Of a stretch of 64,000 nt of DNA, positions 30,254 through 38,937 are shown in pieces (the stretch's first letter is position 1; each line of letters starts with the position of its first letter). The position numbers and the translations under genes are program-made. The notes under the pieces are model-generated. The model did not search any database, was not told where the DNA came from, and worked only from the letters and a program-made list of their open reading frames with translations. Source of the DNA: Desulfoluna butyratoxydans (GTDB lineage: Bacteria; Desulfobacterota; Desulfobacteria; Desulfobacterales; Desulfolunaceae). The stretch covers positions 496,001 to 560,000 of the forward strand of contig NZ_CAADHO010000002.1 in the NCBI RefSeq assembly GCF_900699765.1. Direction: 5' to 3'.

Positions 30254-31488
30254 TGGACGCCTTTAAACGAACCGGTGCACGGTGGTGGCTCGTGGCTGCT
30301 GCGTTGGTTTTTCTGTGCTTTGGCTGCATCACCACGGGCAAAGAGAAGAGCAAGGCGCTTCCTGCGCTGGTGCCCGTGGTTCCGGGGGAGGCGGGGTACC
30401 CCTCCTTTGAGGACGACCTGGATTTTCAAGGGCTTGAAGAGGCCCTGTTTCGGAGCCTGGTCTACTACAACAGGATTCCCAAGACGCGTACCTTTACTGT
30501 GGGAGAGGACCGCTACAGCGTCTCGGAGATGATTCGCTCGGCCGTGGCCCTTCTCTACGCCATTCACGAGGACCCTTCCCCTGAGGCGGTTGCGGGATTT
30601 ATCCGGGACAACTACCGTGTGTACCGGTCCACGGGACGGGACGGAAAAGGGGAAGTTCTTTTTACCGGTTACTACGAAGCCTCACTTTTCGGCCACACCG
30701 AAGAGACCGAGCGGTATCGCTACCCCGTGCTCTCCCGGCCCGACGACCTGGTGACCATCGATATCTCCCGGTTTCCCGGGGTGAAGGCCTCGGGAAAGCG
30801 GCACCTCATCGGCCGGGTGACGGAAAAGGGAACGGTGGTGCCCTACTACACCCGTCATGAGGCGGACAACGGCAGCGCTCTTCTCGATCGCACCGAGCCC
30901 CTGGCCTGGGTGGATGATCCCGTGGATCTGTTTTTTCTGGAAATTCAGGGTTCGGGGGTTATCACCATGGAGAACGGGGAGGAACTCAGGGTGCACTACC
31001 AGACCAAAAACGGCCATCCCTACCGCAGTATCGGCAGGTACATGATCCGGCAGGGGTTTCTGGAAAGGGAGGCGGTCTCCATGCAGTCCATCCGCAGGTG
31101 GCTGGAGGAGAACCCGGAGCGCAGGCAGGAGGTGTTCAACTACAACCCCAGCATGGTCTTTTTTATGGAAGAGGCCAAGGGGCCCCTGGGCTGCTACAAC
31201 GTGCTCGTGACCCCCAACCGCTCCATCGCCACGGACAAGAGGCCCTTTCCCGCCTGCGGCATCGCCTTTATCACCACGGAAAAACCCGGGGAAACAAGGC
31301 CGGATGAAGTGCTCTCCTGGGAATCCTTCGGCAGGTTCGTGATGAATCAGGATACGGGCGGGGCCATCAAAGGCCCGGGGCGGGTGGATCTGTTCACCGG
31401 CCATGGGGAAGAGGCGGAACTTACGGCTGGCCACATGAAGCAGACCGGGTCCCTCTACTTTCTCGTGTTGAAGCCCTCGGTGAGGTGA
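30250..31488 (+). CDS. mltA: Membrane-bound lytic transglycosylase A, lipoprotein
   Basis: 412 aa. The signal sequence ends in lipobox LCFGC with acylated Cys26, so it is anchored to the outer membrane. The MltA barrel follows (FTGYYEASLFGHT), then a C-terminal 3D domain (NQDTGGAIKGPGRVDLFTGHGEEAE) with the catalytic Asp. It cleaves murein glycan to 1,6-anhydro products. The start overlaps the rmuC stop (ATGATG). Confidence 0.93.
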   Translation: MMDAFKRTGARWWLVAAALVFLCFGCITTGKEKSKALPALVPVVPGEAGYPSFEDDLDFQGLEEALFRSLVYYNRIPKTRTFTVGEDRYSVSEMIRSAVALLYAIHEDPSPEAVAGFIRDNYRVYRSTGRDGKGEVLFTGYYEASLFGHTEETERYRYPVLSRPDDLVTIDISRFPGVKASGKRHLIGRVTEKGTVVPYYTRHEADNGSALLDRTEPLAWVDDPVDLFFLEIQGSGVITMENGEELRVHYQTKNGHPYRSIGRYMIRQGFLEREAVSMQSIRRWLEENPERRQEVFNYNPSMVFFMEEAKGPLGCYNVLVTPNRSIATDKRPFPACGIAFITTEKPGETRPDEVLSWESFGRFVMNQDTGGAIKGPGRVDLFTGHGEEAELTAGHMKQTGSLYFLVLKPSVR

Positions 31489-31495
31489 CGTGCCA

Positions 31496-31572
31496 TGGTC
31501 GGCGGCCCTGCCAGAGGCCAAACGTATCCGCTGCCTGCTTTCAAGGTGGCACGCCTTGCCGCCTGAGGTTGT
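31496..31572. repeat. Diverged backbone repeat
   Basis: GGTCGGCGGCCCTGCCAGAG, GCCAAACG and the right part CAAGGTGGCACGCCTTGCCG. This is the last member of the family before the tail island; the next trace is at 62603. Confidence 0.5.
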
Positions 31573-31590
31573 TTTTTTGATCTGAAGAGT

Positions 31591-31631
31591 GACAACAAAA
31601 AAAGGGTGGCCCCTGCCAGCGGGCCACCCTT
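31591..31631 (-). terminator. Strong minus-strand terminator with no coding gene upstream
   Basis: AAGGGTGGCCC / GGGCCACCCTT stem (11 bp) with an 8-nt loop; on the minus strand it is followed by seven T. No minus-strand protein gene ends here, which points to a non-coding transcript. Confidence 0.75.
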
Positions 31632-31760
31632 GGAGAGTGAGCAAACCTCCCCGAATACCACCGGAACTCCCTTTGTTGTACGTTAACCTTTCGGGCCTTC
31701 ACCCTGCCCAAGGTTACATGAATGGTGTTGAAGCTCGGCGGTAATCTCAATTTTTCATTT
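31591..31760 (-). ncRNA. Candidate structured small RNA (unidentified)
   Basis: The minus-strand sequence leading into the strong terminator contains a second stable hairpin (31685-31715, AACCTT...AAGGTT plus GGGC/GCCC) and further pairing segments. There is no ORF with a ribosome site. It does not match the conserved cores I know for 6S, SRP, tmRNA or RNase P. A weak TTGAAA / TAAGGT promoter pair lies just upstream. The identity is open. Confidence 0.3.
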
Positions 31761-32245
31761 AGCGTATGTTTACCTTATCTTTCCTGGAAAAACGTTTCAA
31801 GATCAGTCAAAGTTGTTGCTAAAAAACAAAGTTATAACGAGTGGTTAATCCCGTCTTCCCCTTCGTTGGCAGGGCTTTCGGCGGGGACAGGCCGTGCCTC
31901 AATCTTTCGATTTCCTCCTATTTTTTATCCCCACACTCAAATTAAGTGGACCTCTGGCTTGGTTTAATAATTATTTCATGTGATTGAGCAATGATCTTTC
32001 CCGTGAATTGATTTGACAACCGACAGGCCCGGTGATTCAATGGTGTCAGACTGCCGACGCCCCGGGCGTTGGCGGATTTTCCTCATCGATTACCCTTCTG
32101 GGTCGGAGCTTTGTGTCTTGCATCCGACCTGAGCGCACCCGGTTTCCATCTCGTGCCCTGGAACCGGGCCCGCAGCCGCCCGCAAAAGACGGCCTGACCA
32201 ACACCACCCGCTGAGCACTCGCATACCTGAAATGACGAAGGTTTC
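31761..32245. other. Gap without a recognised gene
   Basis: AT-richer spacer before the YkgJ-like gene. No ORF with a family match, no tRNA, no clear riboswitch seen. Confidence 0.5.
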
Positions 32246-32932
32246 ATGAAAAAGGGGGACCGGATGGACGCTGAGATCTTTTTGACCACAGAAGAAGCCA
32301 AAGATGCCGTATGCCTGGACCTGGAGCAGTACGGTCTCCAGGAGGACACCCTGGAAGAGATGGCTGCCATGGCCGGCGGGGGGTGGCCGGAGCGCTTCCG
32401 GGAGGTCATGAGCGGGGGGGAGGGGAGCCTGTACGAGATGATCGCCCTGGTCCAGGAGTTTCTGAACAGCCCAACCCTCACCGAGGAGACCCTGTGCCGG
32501 GCCTTTTCCCTCATGTTCTGGTCGGATGTGCGAAAGGCAAGAGGACCCGAAGGGGAAGAGGGGGTGGCCTTAACCACGGAACTCCACGACTTTACATGCC
32601 TCCAGTGCGGTCAGTGTTGCACCAACCTGGACTACAGCCGTGCCCTCACCGCCGAGGACATTGCCATGTGGAAGAAGGCCGGACGGGACGATCTCCTGGC
32701 CTGGGTGGGAAAAGACAAGGTGGACGGGGGCTACACCATCTGGGTCGACCCCGGCACGGGCGAGCCCCAGGACCCCTGTCCCTTTCTCACCATGGAAGGC
32801 GGCAAGGCCAAATGCGCCATCCATGATGTGAAGCCCGCCATCTGCCGGGAATACCCCGCCACCAAAAAACACGGTTTTATGACCGGCTGCATCGGTATCG
32901 AACAGTTAATCCAGAAAGAGTGCGCGAGTTAG
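32246..32932 (+). CDS. YkgJ-type cysteine-cluster protein
   Basis: 228 aa. The C-terminal half has the zinc/iron-chelating cluster pattern: FTCLQCGQCCTNLD (CxxCxxCC), then DPCPFL, KCAIHDVKPAICREYP. The N-terminal ~100 residues are acidic and helical, unlike the shortest family members. Function of the family is not settled. ATG 32264, after AAGGGGGACC, is an equally good start and would give 222 aa. This is the last clear backbone gene before the island. Confidence 0.8.
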   Translation: MKKGDRMDAEIFLTTEEAKDAVCLDLEQYGLQEDTLEEMAAMAGGGWPERFREVMSGGEGSLYEMIALVQEFLNSPTLTEETLCRAFSLMFWSDVRKARGPEGEEGVALTTELHDFTCLQCGQCCTNLDYSRALTAEDIAMWKKAGRDDLLAWVGKDKVDGGYTIWVDPGTGEPQDPCPFLTMEGGKAKCAIHDVKPAICREYPATKKHGFMTGCIGIEQLIQKECAS

Positions 32933-33189
32933 GCCGAGGGCTCCTACGGCATTTACAGTCTCTTTGACCTTTGTCACATGGGTGAAATCTGCGCCCAATT
33001 AAAACCATTTTGGGGCAGTATGCTGCTTTTAAGGGGCAATGGATATAATGGTATCAGTCCAATATGCGTTCATTAAGAGGAGCTCTGCTTAGAAAAAGTA
33101 TCAATTTTTAGGCTATTGGACTGTACACCCTTCCATCGGTTTGGGTTTGATTTCGATCGTTATGTACACCACTCATTTTTTAAATTCCA

Positions 33190-33927
33190 TCAGTCATCGG
33201 TGACATCTTTGCCGAAAATAATTCGATGAGTGAGGTTTAGATTCACGTTGATCTGTCCTTCACCCAATAGATCAGCAAGCTTATTGATAGCATCGGCAAG
33301 AGTCTTTGTGGATGCCTCACAGGATGGGACTGTCTTATTTTCTATGGGACTATTAAGAATGGATTGGCGCAATTCAGAAATTTGGGCTTCGAGTTCCCGT
33401 TGGTTTTTTTGCATTTCTTCCAATGTTGACCTATACCAGGCGGGCGATCCTTGCAGCTCCTCAGGGGAGTGTAATGATCGAAGATCTTTGGCGGTTTTTG
33501 ATACAGGTAGCTCTGGTATTTCGGCTTGTTCCGTTAGCATCGTATAAGAATGCCTTTTTCCCATTGGCCGTGGGTCTTTTGAGAGATCAACCTTTTTAAT
33601 TGCTTTGACTTTTTGGGTAATATTCTGGAGGGTTATTTCACCCCTGGCATCATAAAGGCTGTATGCCTCGTCTAAGGTCATGCGGCATGCGTCAGGGTGT
33701 AATGTGTACTTATATGCCCCCTTGTCGTCATTTTTAGCACGGGTAATGAAAAAACCAAGGTCTGATCCATAGATTTTTGTCAGAATACTCGAGTATTGCG
33801 GGGCTCCTTTATTTACACCGTATTTTTCAGCCCCGATTATGGACATTTCCAAAGAGGTAAGTCCCTCCCCTGAGAGTAACATTGAAAGTGCCGCGCTGGT
33901 AAATGCTGATTTTCCTCTGCTTTTCAT
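33190..33927 (-). CDS. Hypothetical protein with central coiled coil
   Basis: 245 aa, not recognised. ATG 33927 has AGGAGAAG upstream. The N-terminal ~95 residues (AALSMLLSGEGLTSLEMSI ... YGSDLGFFITRAKNDDKG) are compatible with a winged-helix fold. A basic linker follows (KKVDLSKDPRPMGKRHS), then a coiled coil at about 165-200 (EEMQKNQRELEAQISELRQS). It is the outermost island gene on the left and stands alone, so a regulatory or DNA-binding role is a guess. Confidence 0.6.
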   Translation of the reverse strand: MKSRGKSAFTSAALSMLLSGEGLTSLEMSIIGAEKYGVNKGAPQYSSILTKIYGSDLGFFITRAKNDDKGAYKYTLHPDACRMTLDEAYSLYDARGEITLQNITQKVKAIKKVDLSKDPRPMGKRHSYTMLTEQAEIPELPVSKTAKDLRSLHSPEELQGSPAWYRSTLEEMQKNQRELEAQISELRQSILNSPIENKTVPSCEASTKTLADAINKLADLLGEGQINVNLNLTHRIIFGKDVTDD

Positions 33928-34796
33928 ATTTTCTTCTCCTGCATCAAGCATATCTTACTTTGCTTTACTTTGAGGTCTTCTTTCAGTCTTGAGCGTCTTC
34001 GTGTGGTATTTCATTGGTTACCCGTTATGTCTGGTATAGTTCGTTCTCGGGTTCAATGGGATATGGAGCGTTGACACCTGTTTGCGCAAAGAAGACTTTT
34101 GCAAGGCGTGGCAGGGCCAATGACGAAGCTTTGAATCCTTCATATAAAATGAATTTTTCCGTAGTACCAGTGAGTTCAAAGAATACCCGATATAAGTATT
34201 TGGTTGTATTGCTCTGTATTATTTCGGGTAATTGATGAATTCATTGACGGGTATATACGTATTGCCTGTTATTCAGGGTTGCGTAATTTCCTGTTGTTTT
34301 GAGAAATTATATGGCTGTTCCCAGAGTGTCAAGGGCTTTGCGAGCAAATTCTGCAGGACCCCTACCTGTGATCATGGGAGATTACGAATGTTGTGTGAAC
34401 GGTCAAAAAATGGAATCGCTCTAAAGGCCTCGTGTAATAGAATAATAATATGAAGATTTTAATGGTTGTCAGCAATTGAAACAAGCCAAGGACGCGACGT
34501 ATTATTTAACAGGAAGAATTAAGGGGGGCATTTCATCAGATCTGCCTCCGGGGTCGACTTATTCACAGATTATTTGGTTATGGTTTCATTTTGCCTGATA
34601 GAGAATCGAAGCAAAAATCGAGTACCCTTTGAAAAGGACGACGGCGAATACTTCTTGCAATTTGGCTGATCCATTTTTCACATATTATGTGACCAAAAGG
34701 GATAATGTGTCATTGACATAATCTATAAAAAGAAGCATGTTGCGAGTAAAAATAAAGATGTATATTGTATAATTTGGAAAGCTTAAGCGAGACGAT
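33928..34796. other. 870-bp AT-rich gap without a convincing gene
   Basis: Only short frames without ribosome sites are seen on either strand (for example plus-strand 34014-34235 and 34232-34453, compositionally unlike proteins). It may be the control region or a decayed segment of the island. Confidence 0.45.
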
Positions 34797-35075
34797 ATGA
34801 CAGCACGATGCCTGAAGAATATATTACTGGAGAGTCGACGGCAGCTTCCTGGCGGACTTAACCAATTGTTGATTATGCTTTGTATTTTGGATGCGGAATC
34901 ACCCCTCAGTCAAAAAGATATTATCCGAAATGTCTTGATCTCCCAGCCATCGGTATGGCGAAATATTACGTTACTTGAGGACAGGGGGTTGGTTAAAGCC
35001 GATAGCGAGCGGCGAATATCTTTAACGGCCCAGGGTTCAAGGTTAATGAAGCATATACTTTCTAAATCTGAGTAG
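34797..35075 (+). CDS. Small MarR-like winged-helix regulator
   Basis: 92 aa. A single winged-helix domain: LNQLLIMLCILDAESPLSQKD, QPSVWRNITLLEDRGLVKA (recognition helix and wing) and RISLTAQGSRLMKHIL. Resembles MarR or phage-type wHTH proteins without a dimerisation extension. It is plus-strand, opposite to the tail operon. A TATAAT lies at 34768-34773. Candidate control gene of the island. Confidence 0.65.
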   Translation: MTARCLKNILLESRRQLPGGLNQLLIMLCILDAESPLSQKDIIRNVLISQPSVWRNITLLEDRGLVKADSERRISLTAQGSRLMKHILSKSE

Positions 35076-35322
35076 ATCGAATAATGTAGTACTTTTGTGG
35101 TTATAATATATTTAAATTATAGACTTCTAACTAACATTTGACCAATGTGAATGTTGAACTATCGAATTTTACGCAGTATATCGTATTCATGATGAATATT
35201 TCTTGACAGTATTATGCGCCCTGTGTAAGTAGCCTTATGTCGATGCGATGAGCATTTTATTCGCTCTATTTGAATGATCAAGAAACACTTTTTTGCGAGC
35301 CGGTTTTGCAAGTGAGGTAGAT

Positions 35323-35559
35323 ATGCTCGATGTTGAAAGAGATACACTGAGGGGGATGGAACGGCTATTACGAGCTAATCAGTTGCTGGAGCAGTTAGAA
35401 TTGTTGGGCCAACGACGTGATCTTGTTCTGGAAGATATTATTCTTGTCGAGAAAGTATTAAAGAATGTGGCAGAGGTTATCAGGGCTTTTTTCAATGAAA
35501 ATGAAAGTTATTTCGAGACTTGTCTTTTTGATATTTCTCTTATCGCGAGCAATCAGTGA
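35323..35559 (+). CDS. Small helical hypothetical protein
   Basis: 78 aa from ATG 35323, preceded by GAGGT at good spacing. Entirely helical and charged (VERDTLRGMERLLRANQLLEQLELLGQRRD), ending in a more hydrophobic tail with FFNENESYFETC. No family recognised. Same strand as the small wHTH gene 250 bp upstream. Confidence 0.5.
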   Translation: MLDVERDTLRGMERLLRANQLLEQLELLGQRRDLVLEDIILVEKVLKNVAEVIRAFFNENESYFETCLFDISLIASNQ

Positions 35560-35872
35560 TATCCTTGGTGGTGCTGGACGTGCGGGAGTGTTTATCTAAT
35601 AAAGGTGGTATTTATTTTTATGGCCAACCCACCGATTGACTATATTTTAAACCCACTTGCCCAGGAGAGCTTTCACCAGTGGTGGTTCTGGGTTTGAACA
35701 CAACAGGTGGCCTGTCGCCCAGCGACTGCCAAAGGCAGTCGCTCGCTCGGAATTACAAGTATCATGGTTTCTGCTGGAGATTTGCATAGACAGGTTAAGG
35801 AAAAGCTTTTTTGAGAAATGGGAGGGACTTTTTTGCTCAATATCTTTTCTTGTTGAATATCGTTCAGCTTGA
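35560..35872. other. Intergenic region with a perfect hairpin
   Basis: The gap holds a 10-bp perfect stem AGCGACTGCC-AAA-GGCAGTCGCT at 35721-35743 with no T run, so it is not a classical terminator. No gene is seen. It lies between convergent genes. Confidence 0.5.
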
Positions 35873-36322
35873 TTAATACATGTCCTCATAAAGGCCTGCA
35901 AGTCCCGATAACCCATCGAGACCGTCGGTAATATCATGAAGCTCAGGTATATTGCGACAGATCTTGAAGAATAGTTTAATAGAGCCTTCTTCGAGGGTTT
36001 TCACATCATCGGTATAAAGGGCGGCCGATAGAATGTGTTGAACATTAATCCAAATATCCGGGTATAAAGATTTGAAAATGATGACCCTAAACAAAGGGTT
36101 CTGGATTTTATAAGCGTGAATGAATTTGTCTATCGCTTGTGCAGGTATAAGAGCCTTGCCTTTTTCAACCATATAAATGAAATTGGTACTCTTATATCCA
36201 AGGGTGTTGGCCACATGGGTTTGAGATATCCCTTTTTTAGATCTGATATCCCTTAATATACAGCCAATCATTCTCTTCCGCTGCTCCTCAGTGAGGCCGT
36301 TGAAAATGTCAATAATGTCCAT
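35873..36322 (-). CDS. XRE-family helix-turn-helix regulator
   Basis: 149 aa. The N-terminal HTH (about residues 16-62) reads MIGCILRDIRSKKGISQTHVANTLGYKSTNFIYMVEKGKALIPAQ, with the typical SQxxVAxxLG helix. The C-terminal ~85 residues are helical with no recognised fold. Candidate repressor of the island. A TTGAAAA-A-TTTTCAA palindrome lies about 110 bp upstream. Confidence 0.75.
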   Translation of the reverse strand: MDIIDIFNGLTEEQRKRMIGCILRDIRSKKGISQTHVANTLGYKSTNFIYMVEKGKALIPAQAIDKFIHAYKIQNPLFRVIIFKSLYPDIWINVQHILSAALYTDDVKTLEEGSIKLFFKICRNIPELHDITDGLDGLSGLAGLYEDMY

Positions 36323-36379
36323 TGTGGTCTCTTCTTATAGTCGGTTTGCAAGATCAAAAGAATTTTATGCCATGGCTGA

Positions 36380-36655
36380 TTAGTAGGTGATATCGACTTT
36401 CCAAGTCAAGACAAATTTCAATCTTATAATTGAAAAATTTTCAACTATTAAACTTGAAGTATTCGAGTTGTTCTTTCTTGCACGAAAATAAATCAGTGCA
36501 GAATGACCCCGTTTTAGGGAATCTATGGGGCCAGTCGTGAAACAGCGTTCCGTACCATTGAGAACGTGGATGATCGAATCTCCTCGCTTATTGAGATACG
36601 GCCAAGGGAGAGGACCATCGGTCATAGGCTGGTCTTGCCAAATCACTGATGCCAT
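36380..36655 (-). CDS. Small hypothetical protein
   Basis: 91 aa from ATG 36655, which has AAAGGA upstream. Begins MASVIWQDQPMTDGPLPWPY; no recognised domain. It lies just after the tail-operon terminator and before the XRE gene. The last 20 codons overlap a palindromic AT-rich stretch, so the C-terminal end may be non-genuine. Confidence 0.4.
   Translation of the reverse strand: MASVIWQDQPMTDGPLPWPYLNKRGDSIIHVLNGTERCFTTGPIDSLKRGHSALIYFRARKNNSNTSSLIVENFSIIRLKFVLTWKVDITY
36430..36447. promoter_or_regulatory. Candidate repressor operator
   Basis: Perfect 15-bp palindrome TTGAAAA-A-TTTTCAA followed by CTA. The word TTTTCAACTA also forms each arm of the 38-bp palindrome at 61917-61954 at the other end of the island, suggesting a shared regulator, perhaps the XRE protein encoded next to it. 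Confidence 0.35.
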
Positions 36656-36673
36656 GATCCTTTCCTTTAGAAA

Positions 36674-36713
36674 CAAAAAAAGCCCCATGCTACTCCGTAG
36701 CATGGGGCTTTTT
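36674..36713 (-). terminator. Terminator of the tail operon
   Basis: Stem AAGCCCCATGCTAC / GTAGCATGGGGCTT with a short loop and T runs on both strands. On the minus strand it lies just after the 58-aa gene, closing the ~20-kb tail transcript. Confidence 0.88.
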
Positions 36714-36715
36714 CG

Positions 36716-36892
36716 TTATTCCGGCTTGTTGGGTTTATCGGCGTTGCCAAAAACTGCATCACAAGCACCCATCATGATATCGTCCCAAACGTGACTGGGG
36801 TCATCCACAGCCTTTTTGAGCGATTTCCGCACAAAGGTTCTGTAAATGATTCCCAGCACAGTCCGAATCACGTTGATTTCTTTCAATTGCAT
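36716..36892 (-). CDS. Small hypothetical protein, last gene of tail operon
   Basis: 58 aa from ATG 36892 with GAGG upstream. Basic amphipathic N-terminus (INVIRTVLGIIYRTFVRKSLKKA) and an acidic middle (DDPSHVWDDIMMGACDAVFG). It starts 8 bp after the lytic transglycosylase stop. Position suggests a lysis or release accessory, but no holin-type TM pattern is clear. Confidence 0.5.
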   Translation of the reverse strand: MQLKEINVIRTVLGIIYRTFVRKSLKKAVDDPSHVWDDIMMGACDAVFGNADKPNKPE

Positions 36893-36900
36893 TTTATACC

Positions 36901-37368
36901 TCAATTTTTAAATGAAAGGGAATGCCTTAGAATATTCTTCAGGTAGTCCTCGTTGACGTAGCGACCCGATGCGTTTTTTCGGGGAGAACCCGCATTGTAG
37001 GCGAGGATACCCTCGTTCAGACCGTATTTCTTGACCTTTCGGGCCAAATGCCTGCACCCGTATTCGAGTTGGGATTCAGTGTCGTTGAAAAGTGCCGTAA
37101 GCCATCCCTTATAACCGTATTCGCGGTACACAGCTCCCATCACCTGCATGAGGCCGAAGGAGGTCATTTGTAGATTTTTCTCGGTAGCTTTAGAGCAGAG
37201 TGGGGGGCAAACTTCTTCAACTTTATAAAGCCATCGATAACCTGGCTCAAAGCGAGCCGCAATTGGGATTAAGCGGCTTTCCTGGACACAAACTCCGTAG
37301 ACGATTTCGGGTGGAAGCGAGTGTTTTCTCGCAAAGATGGTGATTTTTTCGATTAAGTTGGTGGTCAT
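36901..37368 (-). CDS. SLT-type lytic transglycosylase (endolysin-like)
   Basis: 155 aa. Goose-lysozyme/SLT fold: catalytic Glu in CVQESRLIP, SFGLMQVMGAVYREYGYKG (the GLMQ motif), and GILAYNAGSPRK (AYNAG). No signal peptide, so it depends on a holin or acts as a virion-associated murein hydrolase. ATG 37368 has AAGGAAATTA upstream. The open frame continues upstream to 37743, but that part belongs to a broken gene in mixed frames. Confidence 0.88.
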   Translation of the reverse strand: MTTNLIEKITIFARKHSLPPEIVYGVCVQESRLIPIAARFEPGYRWLYKVEEVCPPLCSKATEKNLQMTSFGLMQVMGAVYREYGYKGWLTALFNDTESQLEYGCRHLARKVKKYGLNEGILAYNAGSPRKNASGRYVNEDYLKNILRHSLSFKN

Positions 37369-37534
37369 TAATTTCCTTGAGAAAGGCAGGGGAACATGAT
37401 GAGCTTTAGGCTCAAAGTTAATCTTTTTTTGCAGCTCGCTAAACCCGAAGTTTGTAAAAGTTGGACTTGAGTGAGCTGGATTGGGGATCTCACCTTCGCC
37501 AGCATAGGTGTTATCGAAAACAACATTTATCCCA

Positions 37535-37965
37535 TCACTCTTCGAGCGGCTTGTTGGGCATCTGGAAGGCCAGTTCATTGATATCCGCTGGTTTGTTAGC
37601 TCTGTTGATTGCCTTTGCAATATACCTGGCTCAAATGAAGGCAAAAATTTTAATTTAAGACCTGTATTAGCCTTCGTGACATATGGCAAGAGGGCTCCAG
37701 TCGCTACTCCTATTGAACCTATTACGAGATGGATAGGGGGCATGTCATCACCATGCCAGCATAATTATCATCAGAGAAATGCATTGCCAGATCTACAGGA
37801 CGATCACTATACTCTGGTCCTAACGCAACCAACTGAATCCACACCTTTGATCTTAGTGGCTTCAATTGTAATTTCATCGCAGTAAGGCAGGACGTTAACC
37901 TCGTTTAACCACAGGGCTTTTTCATCAAGTTTTCGAATTTGCTTAAACCCCTTTATTTCGATGAC
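37535..37965 (-). pseudogene. Gene broken by several frameshifts, function unknown
   Basis: Four protein-like stretches follow each other on the minus strand in shifting frames: one ending LDEKALWLNEVNVLPYCDE...GVDSVGCV (from about 37965), then PEYSDRPVDLAMHFSDDNYAG, then PPIHLVIGSIGVATGALLPY...LKFLPSF (from about 37740), then ARYIAKAINRANKPADINEL...LEE and a stop at 37535. Joined they make roughly 140 aa with one membrane-like segment. Shifts fall near 37820, 37741 and 37637. Decay is the simplest reading; sequencing error cannot be excluded. No family recognised. Confidence 0.5.
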
Positions 37966-38003
37966 TTATAAGGTTTTTGAATAATGCTGTAAGCCTTTCC
38001 GGG

Positions 38004-38921
38004 TTATGCGGGTTGCCAGCGAGGGGTAACGGTAGGGATTTCGATCAAATCCAATTCAGCAAGAGATGTTGCATTTTTTACCTTGGTAAGAAGATTAAAT
38101 TCCTCGGCCATGGTCTTTGCCAGGATTTTTTTGAAAGAGGTGGCGTTGGAAAGGACCTCCTCCACAAGCGCCGCCTTGTCAGACACGTTCAAATCAGCCC
38201 TGTTTGCGATCAATGCATCAAGGAAAGGTGTGGACGCTTTTGCATCCGCTTCGAAAGCTAAAGCTTCCGACTCCTGCATCCGCCATGTTTCCATTTCATA
38301 TTGAGGAATGAATTTGCCCCATGTTTGCCAATTTTTTGCTTCATAAACATTTCTGATATCGGTGGATTTCTCATAACGGGTTTTCTCAAGGTCTCTTGCA
38401 TCATAAAAAGCCTCGGCTTTGAAGTTCCACTTGAATCCCTCTGAGGGAAGAGGTGAACATTCCCCTTTGGTGAAATATATGGCGTAAATGTCGGTGGCGG
38501 TTGGGTGGTCTTCCCATGTTCCATCCTCTCGTACGGCAATTTCGACTTTTTGCCATGCCCCGTCACGCCAGATGTGTCCTTCTGATGGAGGAGCCGTATG
38601 GACTGCCTTATCACCCTCTTCCATCTTTGCTGTATCCACCAGACCACGGTACACCCCGTCTAAATCTACAACATGAACCGGTTCATCCGGGAAAGCGTAA
38701 CCAGAAATGAATAAGTTTATTGCGTTGATTTCTTCAGAGGTAAGTGGAATGAAGGCCCCCCCTTTGACAACTTTAAAAGCGTTGCCAATCTCGGGCTCAT
38801 AGTAGAGCCCATCAAAGGGGAAATCCAGAGAGGGTTTCGTTTTGATGTCACAGCCAATTCCTTTAGCGTTGTCTACTACAAAGCCTTCTGACAGTTCGTT
38901 GTTCCAGACGATTGTGTTCAT
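38004..38921 (-). CDS. Tail-fibre-associated protein
   Basis: 305 aa from ATG 38921 (AAGGAA upstream). N-terminal part has FVVDNAKGIGCDIKTKPSLDF and repeated Trp-rich turns (HIWRDGAWQKVEIAVREDGTWEDHPT), as in phage tail-fibre assembly or fibre-connector proteins. The C-terminal part is helical (DALIANRADLNVSDKAALVEEVLSN ... LLTKVKNATSLAELD). Likely fibre component or fibre chaperone. It lies 16 bp after the TSP1-like gene. Confidence 0.6.
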   Translation of the reverse strand: MNTIVWNNELSEGFVVDNAKGIGCDIKTKPSLDFPFDGLYYEPEIGNAFKVVKGGAFIPLTSEEINAINLFISGYAFPDEPVHVVDLDGVYRGLVDTAKMEEGDKAVHTAPPSEGHIWRDGAWQKVEIAVREDGTWEDHPTATDIYAIYFTKGECSPLPSEGFKWNFKAEAFYDARDLEKTRYEKSTDIRNVYEAKNWQTWGKFIPQYEMETWRMQESEALAFEADAKASTPFLDALIANRADLNVSDKAALVEEVLSNATSFKKILAKTMAEEFNLLTKVKNATSLAELDLIEIPTVTPRWQPA

Positions 38922-38937
38922 TCTATTTCCTTCATAA

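Noticed and set aside
31591-31760. 6S, SRP or tmRNA identity for the orphan structured sequence
   Set aside because: The conserved cores I know (SRP tetraloop region, tmRNA acceptor/T-arm, 6S open bubble) are not recognisable; kept only as an unidentified candidate.
34014-34453. Two short plus-strand frames in the left gap of the island
   Set aside because: No ribosome sites, composition unlike proteins, no recognisable motif.
37369-37743. N-terminal extension of the lytic transglycosylase frame
   Set aside because: The transglycosylase has a good start at 37368 with a ribosome site; the upstream part fits better as pieces of a separate frameshifted gene.
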